20,622 bases of DNA, from contig JAZNUG010000096.1 of assembly GCA_045592165.1 (NCBI GenBank), positions 1 to 20,622 on the forward strand. The letters run 5' to 3'. The stretch is from SFEL01 sp045592165 (GTDB taxonomy: Bacteria; Bacillota; Clostridia; Christensenellales; CAG-138). Below, piece after piece: positions 1 through 7,008 of the stretch (positions are counted from its first letter, which is position 1; each line of letters starts with the position of its first letter). The notes beneath the pieces are model-generated. The model had not been told where the DNA came from, ran no database searches, and was given only the letters and a program-made list of their open reading frames with translations. The translations under genes were made by a program, and so were the position numbers.

Positions 1-219
1 GCCGCCCCCGTTCCCATGAGGGCCATGTCTCCCGAGGCGGCTGCCTCCGGCAAGCCCGTGTCCATGGAAACCGTACAGGCATTCGGCGAGGCCGCATTGC
101 AGGACGTTAACCCCCGCACCAGCTGGCGGGCCACCAAGGAATTCCGCCTGCACCTTGCAAAGGAGCTGGCTATGAAGGCGCTCATTGAGGCCATAAAACT
201 TTCAGGAGGTGAGCTGTAA
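1..219 (+). CDS. Xanthine dehydrogenase/molybdenum hydroxylase FAD-binding subunit, C-terminal end (partial)
   Basis: The reading frame is open from the first base, so this is the last 72 residues of a gene that starts outside the window. The helical tail with the pattern A-x-K-E-F-R-L-H-L-A-K-E-L-A-M-K-A-L resembles the end of the CO-dehydrogenase flavoprotein C-terminal domain, which in XdhB-type subunits follows the FAD-binding domain. Such subunits pass electrons between the molybdenum subunit, the iron-sulfur subunit and NAD or another acceptor in purine or aldehyde/carboxylate hydroxylases. The assignment rests largely on the neighbour: the stop codon overlaps the start of the [2Fe-2S] subunit gene (TAATG), the usual order of FAD then FeS subunit. 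The substrate cannot be told from this fragment. Confidence 0.75.
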   Translation, partial: AAPVPMRAMSPEAAASGKPVSMETVQAFGEAALQDVNPRTSWRATKEFRLHLAKELAMKALIEAIKLSGGEL

Positions 220-710
220 TGCACGAAGTTCAGTATAAGCTTCTCAGATGCACCATCAACGGCAAGCCCGTTGAAAAGATGATAGACGTCCGCGCCTCCC
301 TTACCGACCTTCTCCGCAATGACTTCCGCCTTACCTCTGTAAAGAAGGGCTGCGAAGTTGGCGAATGCGGCGCCTGCAATGTACTCATTGACGGCGAATG
401 CTTCAACAGCTGCATTTACCTTGCCGTATGGGCAGAGGGCAAAAACATCCGTACCCTTGAGAGCCTCCTTGGCCCTGATGGTGAGCTTTCCGATATTCAG
501 CAGGCATTCATCGACGAAACCGCCGTACAGTGCGGCTTCTGCACCCCCGGTTTCATAATGACCGCCGTGGAAATTCTGGAAACCGGCAAGGAATACACCC
601 GCGATGAGCTCCGCAAGCTGCTCTCCGGCCATCTCTGCCGCTGCACCGGCTATGAAAACATTCTGAACGCCGTGGAAAAAACCATGAAGAAAAGGCTTGG
701 CAAGGCGTAG
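219..710 (+). CDS. xdhC: Xanthine dehydrogenase-family [2Fe-2S] subunit
   Basis: A 163-aa protein of the size typical for the separate iron-sulfur subunit of molybdenum hydroxylases (XdhC in E. coli naming; also CoxS, HcrC). It carries two [2Fe-2S] sites: a plant-ferredoxin type site with Cys45, Cys50, Cys53 and Cys65 (GECGAC core), and the family-specific helical site with Cys105, Cys108, Cys140 and Cys142 (CGFC and CRC). It would move electrons from the molybdopterin centre to the FAD subunit in the cytoplasm. The ATG overlaps the stop of the upstream gene by one base, with AGGAGG about six bases before it, indicating coupled translation. A terminator follows, so this is the last gene of the operon. 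The actual substrate (purine, nicotinate or other) is unresolved because the molybdenum subunit is outside the window. Confidence 0.93.
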   Translation: MHEVQYKLLRCTINGKPVEKMIDVRASLTDLLRNDFRLTSVKKGCEVGECGACNVLIDGECFNSCIYLAVWAEGKNIRTLESLLGPDGELSDIQQAFIDETAVQCGFCTPGFIMTAVEILETGKEYTRDELRKLLSGHLCRCTGYENILNAVEKTMKKRLGKA

Positions 711-743
711 GTTGCTTAAGCCAATATATCGGTTTTCCATATC

Positions 744-772
744 AAAAAGCCGCTCAACAGGAGCGGCTTTTT
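744..772 (+). terminator. Intrinsic terminator after the xdh operon
   Basis: A 12-bp perfect inverted repeat, AAAAAGCCGCTC (744-755) and GAGCGGCTTTTT (761-772), surrounds a 5-base loop and ends in a T run. It lies 33 bases after the xdhC stop and ends the molybdenum hydroxylase transcript. The A run on the left arm could also make it work on the minus strand. Confidence 0.9.
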
Positions 773-859
773 GCGTTAAGCAGGAATCACAGCCCTCATT
801 CACATTCAATACCATTTCCAGCGCCCCGTGACTGCAACCATCATGAATAATATGCCAAA

Positions 860-905
860 AAATAAAAAAATCCCCCGACAGGATCTCTCCTGCCGGGGAT
901 GTTTT
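860..905 (-). terminator. Terminator at the end of the phage cassette
   Basis: On the minus strand a GC-rich imperfect hairpin (arms about 871-884 and 889-900, loop near TCTC) is followed by a run of T (A run on the plus strand, 861-870). It lies just after the holin stop codon and closes the minus-strand cassette. Confidence 0.8.
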
Positions 906-1310
906 TTACTCTGCCGCTTCCTGCTTCTGCAGCTTAGCAAGCATATTCTTCAGCGCTTCGGGAAGCGGCAGGCCAAGGCGGCCTGCGTTTTCCAGTATGG
1001 AAATGCCCTCGTTTGCAATGTAAAACATGCAAACGGCGCTGCGTACCGCGCCGTTTGTGGCGGGCACCAGCTTATCCAGCATCGCCGCAAGGGCAACAAG
1101 GATAAATATAAAAACCTTCTTGATAAGGCCCTTGAAGCCCACAGTGCTGCAAAGTTCCTTTGCAACGGCAGCGCAGGCCACTCCTGTAAGATAATCCATG
1201 GACACCACTCCCAGCAATACCATGATGGGGGCATCCCAGGGGCCGAAAATATATGTCAGCACCCCTCCCACAGCGGCAAAAATGCCGCCGGTGAAAATTC
1301 CGTTGTTCAT
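906..1310 (-). CDS. Phage holin (phage_holin_4_1 / toxin-secretion holin family)
   Basis: A 134-aa membrane protein with a glycine-rich N-terminal hydrophobic segment (about residues 4-23), a second at about 25-47 containing D-Y-L-T-G, a third at about 65-84, and a charged C-terminus ending in KLQKQEAAE. The layout and the LLGVVSMDYLTG-like segment match the class of holins often found with Firmicute prophage endolysins (PF05105-like; recognised by eye). Holins form lesions in the cytoplasmic membrane that release the endolysin. It is the last gene of the cassette, 21 bases after the endolysin, so the holin follows the endolysin instead of preceding it. AAAGGAG lies about 13 bases before the ATG, a longer than usual spacing. 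The UviB/toxin-secretion family is structurally similar and cannot be excluded. Confidence 0.85.
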   Translation of the reverse strand: MNNGIFTGGIFAAVGGVLTYIFGPWDAPIMVLLGVVSMDYLTGVACAAVAKELCSTVGFKGLIKKVFIFILVALAAMLDKLVPATNGAVRSAVCMFYIANEGISILENAGRLGLPLPEALKNMLAKLQKQEAAE

Positions 1311-1331
1311 TATTCCGATAAATCTCCTTTC

Positions 1332-2045
1332 CTAAACTTTTTTGAGCCGGCCTGAGGCGCACCAGCCCCTCAGATACCGGCTCTCTTTCTTTATTACCTC
1401 CGCCCAGCCGTCCTGCTCTGCCAGCACGAGAACCTTTTCGCCTCTGCTGACTTTGCCGATCTTTTCTCCCTCCGGCGCAGTGCGAAGGTTTACATAGGTT
1501 GCTCCCCCGTAGCTATACATGGCGGGGTAGATTGGCGCTGCAGGCTCAGCTTCCTCTTCCGTGATAATCTCCAGCCTGCCGTAACGGTTCCAGTAGGATT
1601 TGCCGGATGCATCAATATGTCTAAGCACCACGCCCTCATCCCGCCCCTTGGACTCAATCACCATGCCGTCTCCCACAAATACGCCAACGTGGTGAATCCT
1701 CACCCCATTATGGCGAAACACAAGGTCGCCGGGGATAAGTTCTTTGGGGTCGTCCAGTTTTTTCGCCGCAGAGTACAGCCCCCGTGAGGACATATCGCTG
1801 CTGCACAGCCCCTCATCCATGAGGAATTTCATTATCAGGCCGCTGCAGTCATAGGCAGCGATGGTTTTCATTCCCTCGGCAATGCGTTTTCTCCACAGAG
1901 CAATGGCCCGCTCTGCGTTGGTTTTGCTTGTTTCCTTTTTGCGTATCCATTCCTCGGTTATGTCCGTTTCCCCCTGTGCGCCCCATACGTAAATGCAGCC
2001 CACACGGGAATGAAGGTATTGGATAAACTTCTGACGTACGGTCAT
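1332..2045 (-). CDS. Endolysin: NlpC/P60 peptidase with C-terminal SH3b domain
   Basis: A 237-aa protein with an N-terminal NlpC/P60 cysteine peptidase domain: catalytic Cys67 in YDCSGL, the PGDLVF strand at about 105-110, and His118/His119 in IHHVGVFVGDG. A short linker (about 162-175) leads to an SH3b-like domain at about 178-237 (YVNLRTAP, VSRGEKVLVL, GWAEV, RGWCASGRL), a common cell-wall binding module. Enzymes of this type cut stem peptides or cross-links in peptidoglycan. The start at 2045 is chosen because AAAGGAGG lies seven bases upstream; the longer open frame to 2108 lacks such a site and would overlap the previous gene. There is no signal peptide, consistent with holin-dependent release by the gene that follows. 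The exact bond cut is not known. Confidence 0.92.
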   Translation of the reverse strand: MTVRQKFIQYLHSRVGCIYVWGAQGETDITEEWIRKKETSKTNAERAIALWRKRIAEGMKTIAAYDCSGLIMKFLMDEGLCSSDMSSRGLYSAAKKLDDPKELIPGDLVFRHNGVRIHHVGVFVGDGMVIESKGRDEGVVLRHIDASGKSYWNRYGRLEIITEEEAEPAAPIYPAMYSYGGATYVNLRTAPEGEKIGKVSRGEKVLVLAEQDGWAEVIKKESRYLRGWCASGRLKKV

Positions 2046-2061
2046 ACTGTATCCTCCTTTA

Positions 2062-2301
2062 TTACAGATTAAGGGCCTGTATGGCCGCGGCAATGGCGGA
2101 ATCCACATATGCCTTGATTACCCTGTTTTCCACAGGGTTTGCCGAGGTGTCGCTCATTTCGCTGTCAATGGGGCCGCATTCGGGAGTGATCACCAGATCA
2201 TCCTCCCCTATTATGCCCTCACGCTGAGCCGCAGCCCTCTCTTCCTCGCTGTTGAATACATGTACCTTCATAAGATGAAGTTCGCGCTGTGTGGAATTCA
2301 T
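2062..2301 (-). CDS. Small tail-fibre-associated phage protein (NPVENRVIKAYVD motif)
   Basis: A 79-aa acidic protein. Its C-terminal half contains SDTSANPVENRVIKAYVD, very like the S-x-NPVQNKVVKAYVD motif that recurs in tail fibre and appendage proteins of gut phages. A helical tail (AIAAAIQALN) may be an oligomerisation helix. The ATG overlaps the stop of the upstream gene (ATGA), with GAAAAGGGA before it, so translation is coupled. A second in-frame ATG at 2271 lacks a good ribosome binding site. The role is inferred from the motif and from its position between fibre-like genes and the lysis genes. Confidence 0.65.
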   Translation of the reverse strand: MNSTQRELHLMKVHVFNSEEERAAAQREGIIGEDDLVITPECGPIDSEMSDTSANPVENRVIKAYVDSAIAAAIQALNL

Positions 2302-2633
2302 TCCCTTTTCACCCCCAGTATGAAATATTCAAGTGTTGCCACGTTTGCAATGTTTGTGCCGCTGGTCAGCATTGCCATGCGGGTTTCACGCTCTGAATAC
2401 AGCCTTGTATTGGCAGGCGCGCTTCCTCCTGTGATAAGGGTAAGGTCTGCGCCCAGTTCAGAGCGGTAATATACCGCCAGTTCGGAACTGCCGCCAACAG
2501 TGGTGCGAAACATTGCCGCAATGGGTATTACCGTGATGGGTATCTGGCTTATAGTAGGGCTGTCTATGCCGGATATTGTGCCGGATACCACGCCAAGGCC
2601 GGGATTATGTCCCCTCAAAAGATTAAACAGCAT
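2298..2633 (-). CDS. Hypothetical phage structural protein
   Basis: A 111-aa protein that I do not recognise. It has no cysteine and is rich in short beta-prone stretches with many Ser, Thr and Gly (for example SGTISGIDSPTIS and SELAVYYRSELGADLTLITGG), as expected of a small virion or fibre component. The start lies four bases after the stop of the preceding gene with a G-rich ribosome binding site, and its stop overlaps the next start. The tight packing between appendage-like genes suggests a virion appendage part, but nothing in the sequence proves this. Confidence 0.6.
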   Translation of the reverse strand: MLFNLLRGHNPGLGVVSGTISGIDSPTISQIPITVIPIAAMFRTTVGGSSELAVYYRSELGADLTLITGGSAPANTRLYSERETRMAMLTSGTNIANVATLEYFILGVKRE

Positions 2634-2637
2634 AGCT

Positions 2638-3054
2638 CTACCCCCATATCAGCACGTTTACAGCAATATCGCTGGTGGGAAGCTTATCTGCGGCAAAGGT
2701 AAGGGAATTATATCCTTGCGTACCGCAGCGCACATTTGCCGCAGTATACACGCCCCAATCCAAAGGCTCGGGGCCGACTATGGCGAACTTGCTGCTTCGC
2801 ATACCGCTGACGCTTACCGTCTGCACGCAGGTGTAGGTATACTCTATCCAGTCGTCCTTTTTCAGGGTAAGGGTAATTGCGGTGGGCTTTGCGGCGTATT
2901 CCTCGTGGGTATGAGCTGCGGGAGCCGCACCTATGCTTTCGGGGGTAATATCGTCTCCGCCGCCCGCTGCGTGGGTCTGGGCATGGCCGTTCACAAGGCT
3001 GGTGCCTGCCACTCCGTTGGCAAGAACAAGCCTGTTTCCCAAATATACTGCCAT
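2638..3054 (-). CDS. Tail fibre/collar-like protein with HxxTHAxGGxDxI motif
   Basis: A 138-aa protein with two recognisable parts. Residues about 24-52 contain HAQTHAAGGGDDITPESIGAA followed by AHTHEEY, the His-rich segment found in many tail fibre and collar proteins, where such histidines may sit on the trimer axis and bind metal. The remaining ~85 residues are beta-rich (AITLTLKKDDWIEYTYTC and later strands) and look like a small distal domain. The start is set by AGGAGG about nine bases upstream. Unlike usual fibres of several hundred residues this is a miniature version. Receptor binding is plausible but unproven. Confidence 0.7.
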   Translation of the reverse strand: MAVYLGNRLVLANGVAGTSLVNGHAQTHAAGGGDDITPESIGAAPAAHTHEEYAAKPTAITLTLKKDDWIEYTYTCVQTVSVSGMRSSKFAIVGPEPLDWGVYTAANVRCGTQGYNSLTFAADKLPTSDIAVNVLIWG

Positions 3055-3058
3055 GATG

Positions 3059-3634
3059 TTATTCCTCCTGTGTGTAGTAGATTATCCGCCATGTGCTGAT
3101 GTTCTCATTGAGGGCATCATGGCAGAGAGATGCGGCGGCATTTGCATTGTCTGCGGCCTCCGCCGCGGAAGCTTCCAGCGTTTCCACCCGCTCAATAAGG
3201 CCGCTGAGCATGGGAAACTGAGGGGAGGCCGTGATGGTGTCCTCATCCATAATTGCCCTGCGGCAGGCAAAGTTGAACTTCGCCGTGGTAACAAGGGTGG
3301 AAAAATCCACATCGGAATAGATCTGCAGTTCACATTCCACCATGCCCTGGGCAACCGATCCTGCAAACAGCTCGATATCCACCTGATTGTTCAGCGCACC
3401 GCAGAGGGTAACGCCGCCGTTTTCTATGGCGCTGTCCTGGCAGAATGTACCGCCGCTCTGGGAAAATACCGCAACCACTCTGCAGCCGCTCAGGTCAACA
3501 GGATCACCTCCGTCGCTGAGCAGTATTGACAGCACATTACCGCTGTCCCCTTCCACCACGGTAAATTCCCTGTTCGCCCCCGAGTCGGCTATATCCAGCC
3601 CGATGCTGAATCTCTTTTTTACCGTTCCCGCCAT
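3059..3634 (-). CDS. BppU-like baseplate upper protein
   Basis: A 191-aa protein. The N-terminal ~120 residues form a beta-domain with the pattern of BppU N-terminal domains: F-T-V-V-E-G-D followed by short strands, DPVDLSGCRVVAVF, a turn, and a later strand ending VTTAKFNFAC. A coiled-coil-like helix follows (about 135-175, LIERVETLEASAAEAADNAN), and a short tail. In lactococcal phages BppU attaches receptor-binding proteins to the baseplate; here the coiled coil could trimerise and hold the fibre-like proteins encoded next. GGAGGTGACCC precedes the ATG. The family call was made by eye. Confidence 0.65.
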   Translation of the reverse strand: MAGTVKKRFSIGLDIADSGANREFTVVEGDSGNVLSILLSDGGDPVDLSGCRVVAVFSQSGGTFCQDSAIENGGVTLCGALNNQVDIELFAGSVAQGMVECELQIYSDVDFSTLVTTAKFNFACRRAIMDEDTITASPQFPMLSGLIERVETLEASAAEAADNANAAASLCHDALNENISTWRIIYYTQEE

Positions 3635-3644
3635 GGGTCACCTC

Positions 3645-4505
3645 CTACCTGCCGCCGTATTGCTTTTTCAGGTTTTCGTAGAGGGTGCTGCCAAGGGCGG
3701 AATAAATCTCATCCCTGCGGCTGCTCCAATACTGCTCAGAGCTGGAGAACAGCAGCTTCTGCTGGGCAGGGGTAAGATTACGCACATACTCGGTATAATC
3801 CGCAGCGGAAAGATTGCTCTTTTTGGATGAAGACGAAGACCCGCCGGAGGAGCTGCTCTTTGCGGCTGCGTTCTGCTGGGCAAGGTAGCTGCTGTACCAG
3901 TCGGATGCCATAGCAAGGGCAGTCCTGTTTGCGTTTGCCGCTGCTTCTGCGTTGTACTGCTGGGCGGTGAAATTCATCTGCTCATACTTGCTGATGGTTT
4001 CGTATATGCGCTCTGCAAGCATTGCGCTGTACTGGGCCTCCATCTCGCTGATGTCATCCTGCGCTTCTTCCATTTCTCTGGCCTTTACTGCGGTAACGTA
4101 AGTACTGCTGCCCATTCCTCTGGATACCGCATCCGCATCCAGCTCTGCCATATCCTCCTGGGCAGCTTTGTTTCGCTTTGCAATGGCGGCGTCTGTGCCG
4201 GGACGCAGCACCTCGCTCCACATGGAGCTTACCTCGTCCCTGCTGGGCACATTCACCTTTATAGTGGGTACGGAAATGCTGCTCCTTATGGCGTTGTAGT
4301 AGCTGTCAAATATCTGATTGGAGCTGCTGCCCCAGTTAAAGTTCGGGCCGCTCTGGGCTGCAAGGCTGGCCCTGTATGCCGCATCGGTATCAGGACCCCA
4401 TATACCGTCCACCTTTACTCCCAGCTGCCGCTGATATTCCTTTACCGCAGAAGCGGAATTCACTCCCGCGGGAGGGGTGTAGCCCTTCATGTAATAAGAT
4501 GCCAT
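3645..4505 (-). CDS. Virion-associated protein with N-terminal peptidoglycan-binding-like domain
   Basis: A 286-aa protein. Residues about 18-46 (AVKEYQRQLGVKVDGIWGPDTDAAY) match the second half of a PG_binding_1 repeat: Q-x-x-L-G-V-x-V-D-G-x-W-G-P-x-T. Next come a helical region with many Ala, Glu and Met (about 100-215), a serine-rich linker (about 217-230), and a C-terminal helical part ending KKQYGGR. There is no catalytic domain, so it probably binds, rather than cuts, the wall. In a short-tailed virion it could be an ejected or tail-tip protein that engages the host wall. GGAGG is placed before the ATG at normal spacing. The role is inferred; the binding motif is visible. Confidence 0.65.
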   Translation of the reverse strand: MASYYMKGYTPPAGVNSASAVKEYQRQLGVKVDGIWGPDTDAAYRASLAAQSGPNFNWGSSSNQIFDSYYNAIRSSISVPTIKVNVPSRDEVSSMWSEVLRPGTDAAIAKRNKAAQEDMAELDADAVSRGMGSSTYVTAVKAREMEEAQDDISEMEAQYSAMLAERIYETISKYEQMNFTAQQYNAEAAANANRTALAMASDWYSSYLAQQNAAAKSSSSGGSSSSSKKSNLSAADYTEYVRNLTPAQQKLLFSSSEQYWSSRRDEIYSALGSTLYENLKKQYGGR

Positions 4506-4531
4506 TGTGTTTTTCCTCCTTCTTTGTCCGG

Positions 4532-4702
4532 CTATTCCAGCATGGAAAGCCGTTCTTCCATTTCCTCAAGCTTTTGCGCTATCAGGGTGAAATTCTGATT
4601 CAGGTTGTTTTCGTTTGCCTTTACGGTTTCCTGATACATATCCTCCCCTGCATCTCCCGCAGGAAGAGAAACGTAATACAGCGCACGCATGTACATTGCC
4701 AT
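4532..4702 (-). CDS. Small helical phage protein, 56 aa
   Basis: A short open frame of 56 codons beginning MAMYMRALYYVSLPAGD and ending in an acidic amphipathic helix (LEEMEERLSMLE). The ATG directly follows the stop of the upstream nozzle-like gene (TAAATG), and a strong GGAGGAGGG site lies inside the end of that gene, which supports real, coupled translation. The C-terminal heptad-like pattern suggests a coiled coil, perhaps a small assembly or connector protein. No family recognised. Confidence 0.65.
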   Translation of the reverse strand: MAMYMRALYYVSLPAGDAGEDMYQETVKANENNLNQNFTLIAQKLEEMEERLSMLE

Positions 4703-6130
4703 TTATTCCACCCTCCTCCATGTTTCAAATGAAAGTTCCGCCCCGCCCGTCAGGCTGAAGCTGCCTCCCGCCTCGTTGCTGATGGTAAGGGAAAAAGTTC
4801 TGCCCTCGTTTTTGAGGGGCACCTCCACCACGTCGCCGTGCTCAAGGGGCAGCAGCACGCGGTTTCTGGTTTTTCCTCCGCCTATGCTTACCTCTGCAAT
4901 AAGTGCGGTTTCCTTATTCTGGGAGCGGCCGCGGAAGCACAGGGAGCGCATGGCCTTTACGCCGCTCTTGTCGAAAAGATCCGTTTCGGGAGTTCGCCAC
5001 TTTGCCTCGATGGGAGCGCCGTCGTAGCTCGTGCCCTCGTCAAACAGATACACATAGCGGGCGGAGTTGATAAGGTACAGTCTTCCGTCCCATGCCGCAA
5101 TATCCGCCGCAGCAAAGCCCCGGCGCAGCATATATGAATGTCTCTGCAGATCGTATTCCACTATTGCGTCTTTGTTTTCATCTTCCCGGACGGTGAAATA
5201 CATTTTGCTTCTGGCAACAGCCCCCTTGGTATCCTCCACGGAAGCACCTTTGAGGATATTCTTTATGCGTCTTGCATCCGGCATAGGTGCGGCGGTTACT
5301 CCGTTAAAGCGGCAAAGCCCGCCCTTTGTCATAAAATACAACATATCCCCGCTTGTCACCAGGGAAGTAAATGCAGCGGTTTCAAGGTCGCTGTCCACCT
5401 TTTCCACGGTGAAATTTCCGGGCTTATCCCCGATAAGGCGGTATATGCTGCGCTTTTTGAATATCATCAGCTGATTTGACAGGGCTACGATGCCCACGAT
5501 GGGATCGCCTGCGCTTTCCCCTATCTCCGCATGGCCGCCGGATACATTTACAGAGTCTGTGTCATCTCCCCAGTCCTCAATGGAACGGGTGCTGCCGGGC
5601 AGCTTTGACCAATACAGCCTGTTGGGATTTTCAGGATCCCCTGCGGAAAAAAGGCGGCTTCGATACATTGCAAGATACCTTACATGAACATTGGACAGCT
5701 TGTCCGCGCTGCCGAAAAGCTCCGCCTTTGCGCCGTCATACTTCACTATGGCCTGCTCGCCGCTGCCGATGAGAAGATAATCAACGCCGTTTATGCGGGC
5801 CTCGGCAAAATCCACCCTGCCCTCAGGCAATCCTCCTGTAAAGGTGTAAATCAATCCCCATTGGCCGTTGACGCAGGCATAAAGCTCATTGCCCGCAAGA
5901 ACTATTATCCTTTCCCCATTGGCGGAACGGAAAAGATACAGCCTGCGCATGGGGCCTTCCCCCGGAACGGGAGCGGCAATGTGGCGGGTGTATCCCTTTG
6001 CAACGGTCAGTTCTCCGTCTGATGTGTCCATATTGCAGGCTTCGGGACTGTATGCGGGAGACATGCCGTTTTCGCCGATTGACTGGTCTATTCCGATAAA
6101 TTCATCTATCCGGTATATCTTCCTTGCCAC
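4703..6130 (-). CDS. Tail hub/nozzle-like beta-propeller protein (P22 gp10-like by layout)
   Basis: A 475-aa protein made of repeated beta segments with aromatic and Gly-Asn-Glu turns: RLYLFRSANGERIIVLAGNELYAC, LIYTFTGG, DYLLIGSGEQAIVKYDG, RYLAMYRSRLFSAGDPENPNRLYWS, and IVALSNQLMIFKKRSIYRLIGD. Such four-stranded blade-like repeats and a length near 470 match the tail hub/nozzle proteins of short-tailed phages (P22 gp10 type), which sit below the adaptor ring. It follows the adaptor-like gene directly, as in podoviruses. The start is a GTG, with AGGTGG seven bases upstream, four bases after the previous stop. The fold assignment is inferred from pattern, not from a search. Confidence 0.6.
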   Translation of the reverse strand: MARKIYRIDEFIGIDQSIGENGMSPAYSPEACNMDTSDGELTVAKGYTRHIAAPVPGEGPMRRLYLFRSANGERIIVLAGNELYACVNGQWGLIYTFTGGLPEGRVDFAEARINGVDYLLIGSGEQAIVKYDGAKAELFGSADKLSNVHVRYLAMYRSRLFSAGDPENPNRLYWSKLPGSTRSIEDWGDDTDSVNVSGGHAEIGESAGDPIVGIVALSNQLMIFKKRSIYRLIGDKPGNFTVEKVDSDLETAAFTSLVTSGDMLYFMTKGGLCRFNGVTAAPMPDARRIKNILKGASVEDTKGAVARSKMYFTVREDENKDAIVEYDLQRHSYMLRRGFAAADIAAWDGRLYLINSARYVYLFDEGTSYDGAPIEAKWRTPETDLFDKSGVKAMRSLCFRGRSQNKETALIAEVSIGGGKTRNRVLLPLEHGDVVEVPLKNEGRTFSLTISNEAGGSFSLTGGAELSFETWRRVE

Positions 6131-6134
6131 GGTA

Positions 6135-6677
6135 TCACCACCTGTTCACTATGCGCTGGCTGTCCGCCCCGCCAAGATGGGGGCGTATTGCGGCCTTGCC
6201 GGCTTCGTACATCTGAAAATAGATATTGCCTCCCCTCTGCAGGGATACGTCGCCCGCTGCCCTTTCCCGTCCCACAACGTAGCTTACGATAAGGCCCTGC
6301 ATCCATTCGGGAATATCAGGCTCATCCGTGGAAGCGAAAAGCTCCTTAGGTACGCAGCGGTATGTAACCTCTATCTCGCCGGGGCCTCCTGCGGTAACGA
6401 TAACCTCAGATGAATCCCCGTCAAAGAACTGTTCCTCCCGTCCGTTTCGCTTTACGCTGACCACCTTGCGGCAGCCCCGCTGCAGCATGGCTGTGGTAAA
6501 TGTGCCGTCAATGCTGTTGATAACATCGGTGCGGCGGGGCTGATAGACGCTGCAGATGTCAGTTACCGCATCATTGGCAAAACGGGTGAATTTATCCCTC
6601 CATATATCCATGGTCTGGGCGTCATGTCCCCTGTCCAGCTGGGCAAGGGCAGATACGATAATATCGTTCAGGTTCAT
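6135..6677 (-). CDS. Head-tail connector/adaptor-like protein
   Basis: A 180-aa protein that starts with a helical N-terminus (LNDIIVSALAQLDRG, IWRDKFTRFANDAVTDICSVYQ), has a central beta part, and ends with P-E-W-M-Q-G-L-I-V-S-Y-V-V-G-R-E-R followed by YFQMYEAGKAAIR. This helix-beta-helix pattern is typical of adaptor and tail-tubular A-like proteins that join the portal to the tail. The start overlaps the upstream stop (ATGA). The portal to which it would attach is not encoded in this window. The family call was made by eye. Confidence 0.6.
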   Translation of the reverse strand: MNLNDIIVSALAQLDRGHDAQTMDIWRDKFTRFANDAVTDICSVYQPRRTDVINSIDGTFTTAMLQRGCRKVVSVKRNGREEQFFDGDSSEVIVTAGGPGEIEVTYRCVPKELFASTDEPDIPEWMQGLIVSYVVGRERAAGDVSLQRGGNIYFQMYEAGKAAIRPHLGGADSQRIVNRW

Positions 6678-6964
6678 TCCTCACCTCCGGACATTTTCCT
6701 GCCCTTATTGCCCTTATAGGCCCTCACCCTGCGCTCGCCCATTATCTCCACCTGCTCGCTGAGCTGAATAAGCTCCGCTATGGATTTGGGCAGTTCCACC
6801 GCTGCGCCCCTCTGTATTCGGAAAAAGTAGCCGTTGATGCCGCCCTCCCAGGGTGCACCTGTGCCGTTGTCCCTGATAAGCATCTTTACTCTGGGCTGGG
6901 CGGCAAGCTCTGCGCCCATATCCCCCTGCAGCTTGTCTATTTCCCTGTCGGTAATGTAATTCAT
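6674..6964 (-). CDS. Small phage protein downstream of the capsid gene
   Basis: A 96-aa protein beginning MNYITDREIDKLQGDMG. Its centre, INGYFFRIQRGAAVELPKSIAELIQ, follows the pattern of small phage proteins that lie after capsid genes: a short strand, an R-G-x-x-V-x-L/V-P turn and a helix containing IAELI. It ends in a basic tail (RAYKGNKGRKMSG). AGGAGG lies eight bases before the ATG. It may be a minor capsid or head-decoration protein; the function is not known. Confidence 0.65.
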   Translation of the reverse strand: MNYITDREIDKLQGDMGAELAAQPRVKMLIRDNGTGAPWEGGINGYFFRIQRGAAVELPKSIAELIQLSEQVEIMGERRVRAYKGNKGRKMSGGEE

Positions 6965-7008
6965 ATCTTTTCCTCCTGTGCTGATCTTGTCTTTGCTTAT
7001 TTTTTAGA

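Noticed and set aside
828..1355. Plus-strand open frame of 175 codons
   Set aside because: Antisense to the holin gene and the cassette terminator; His, Gln and Cys-rich translation with no ribosome binding site.
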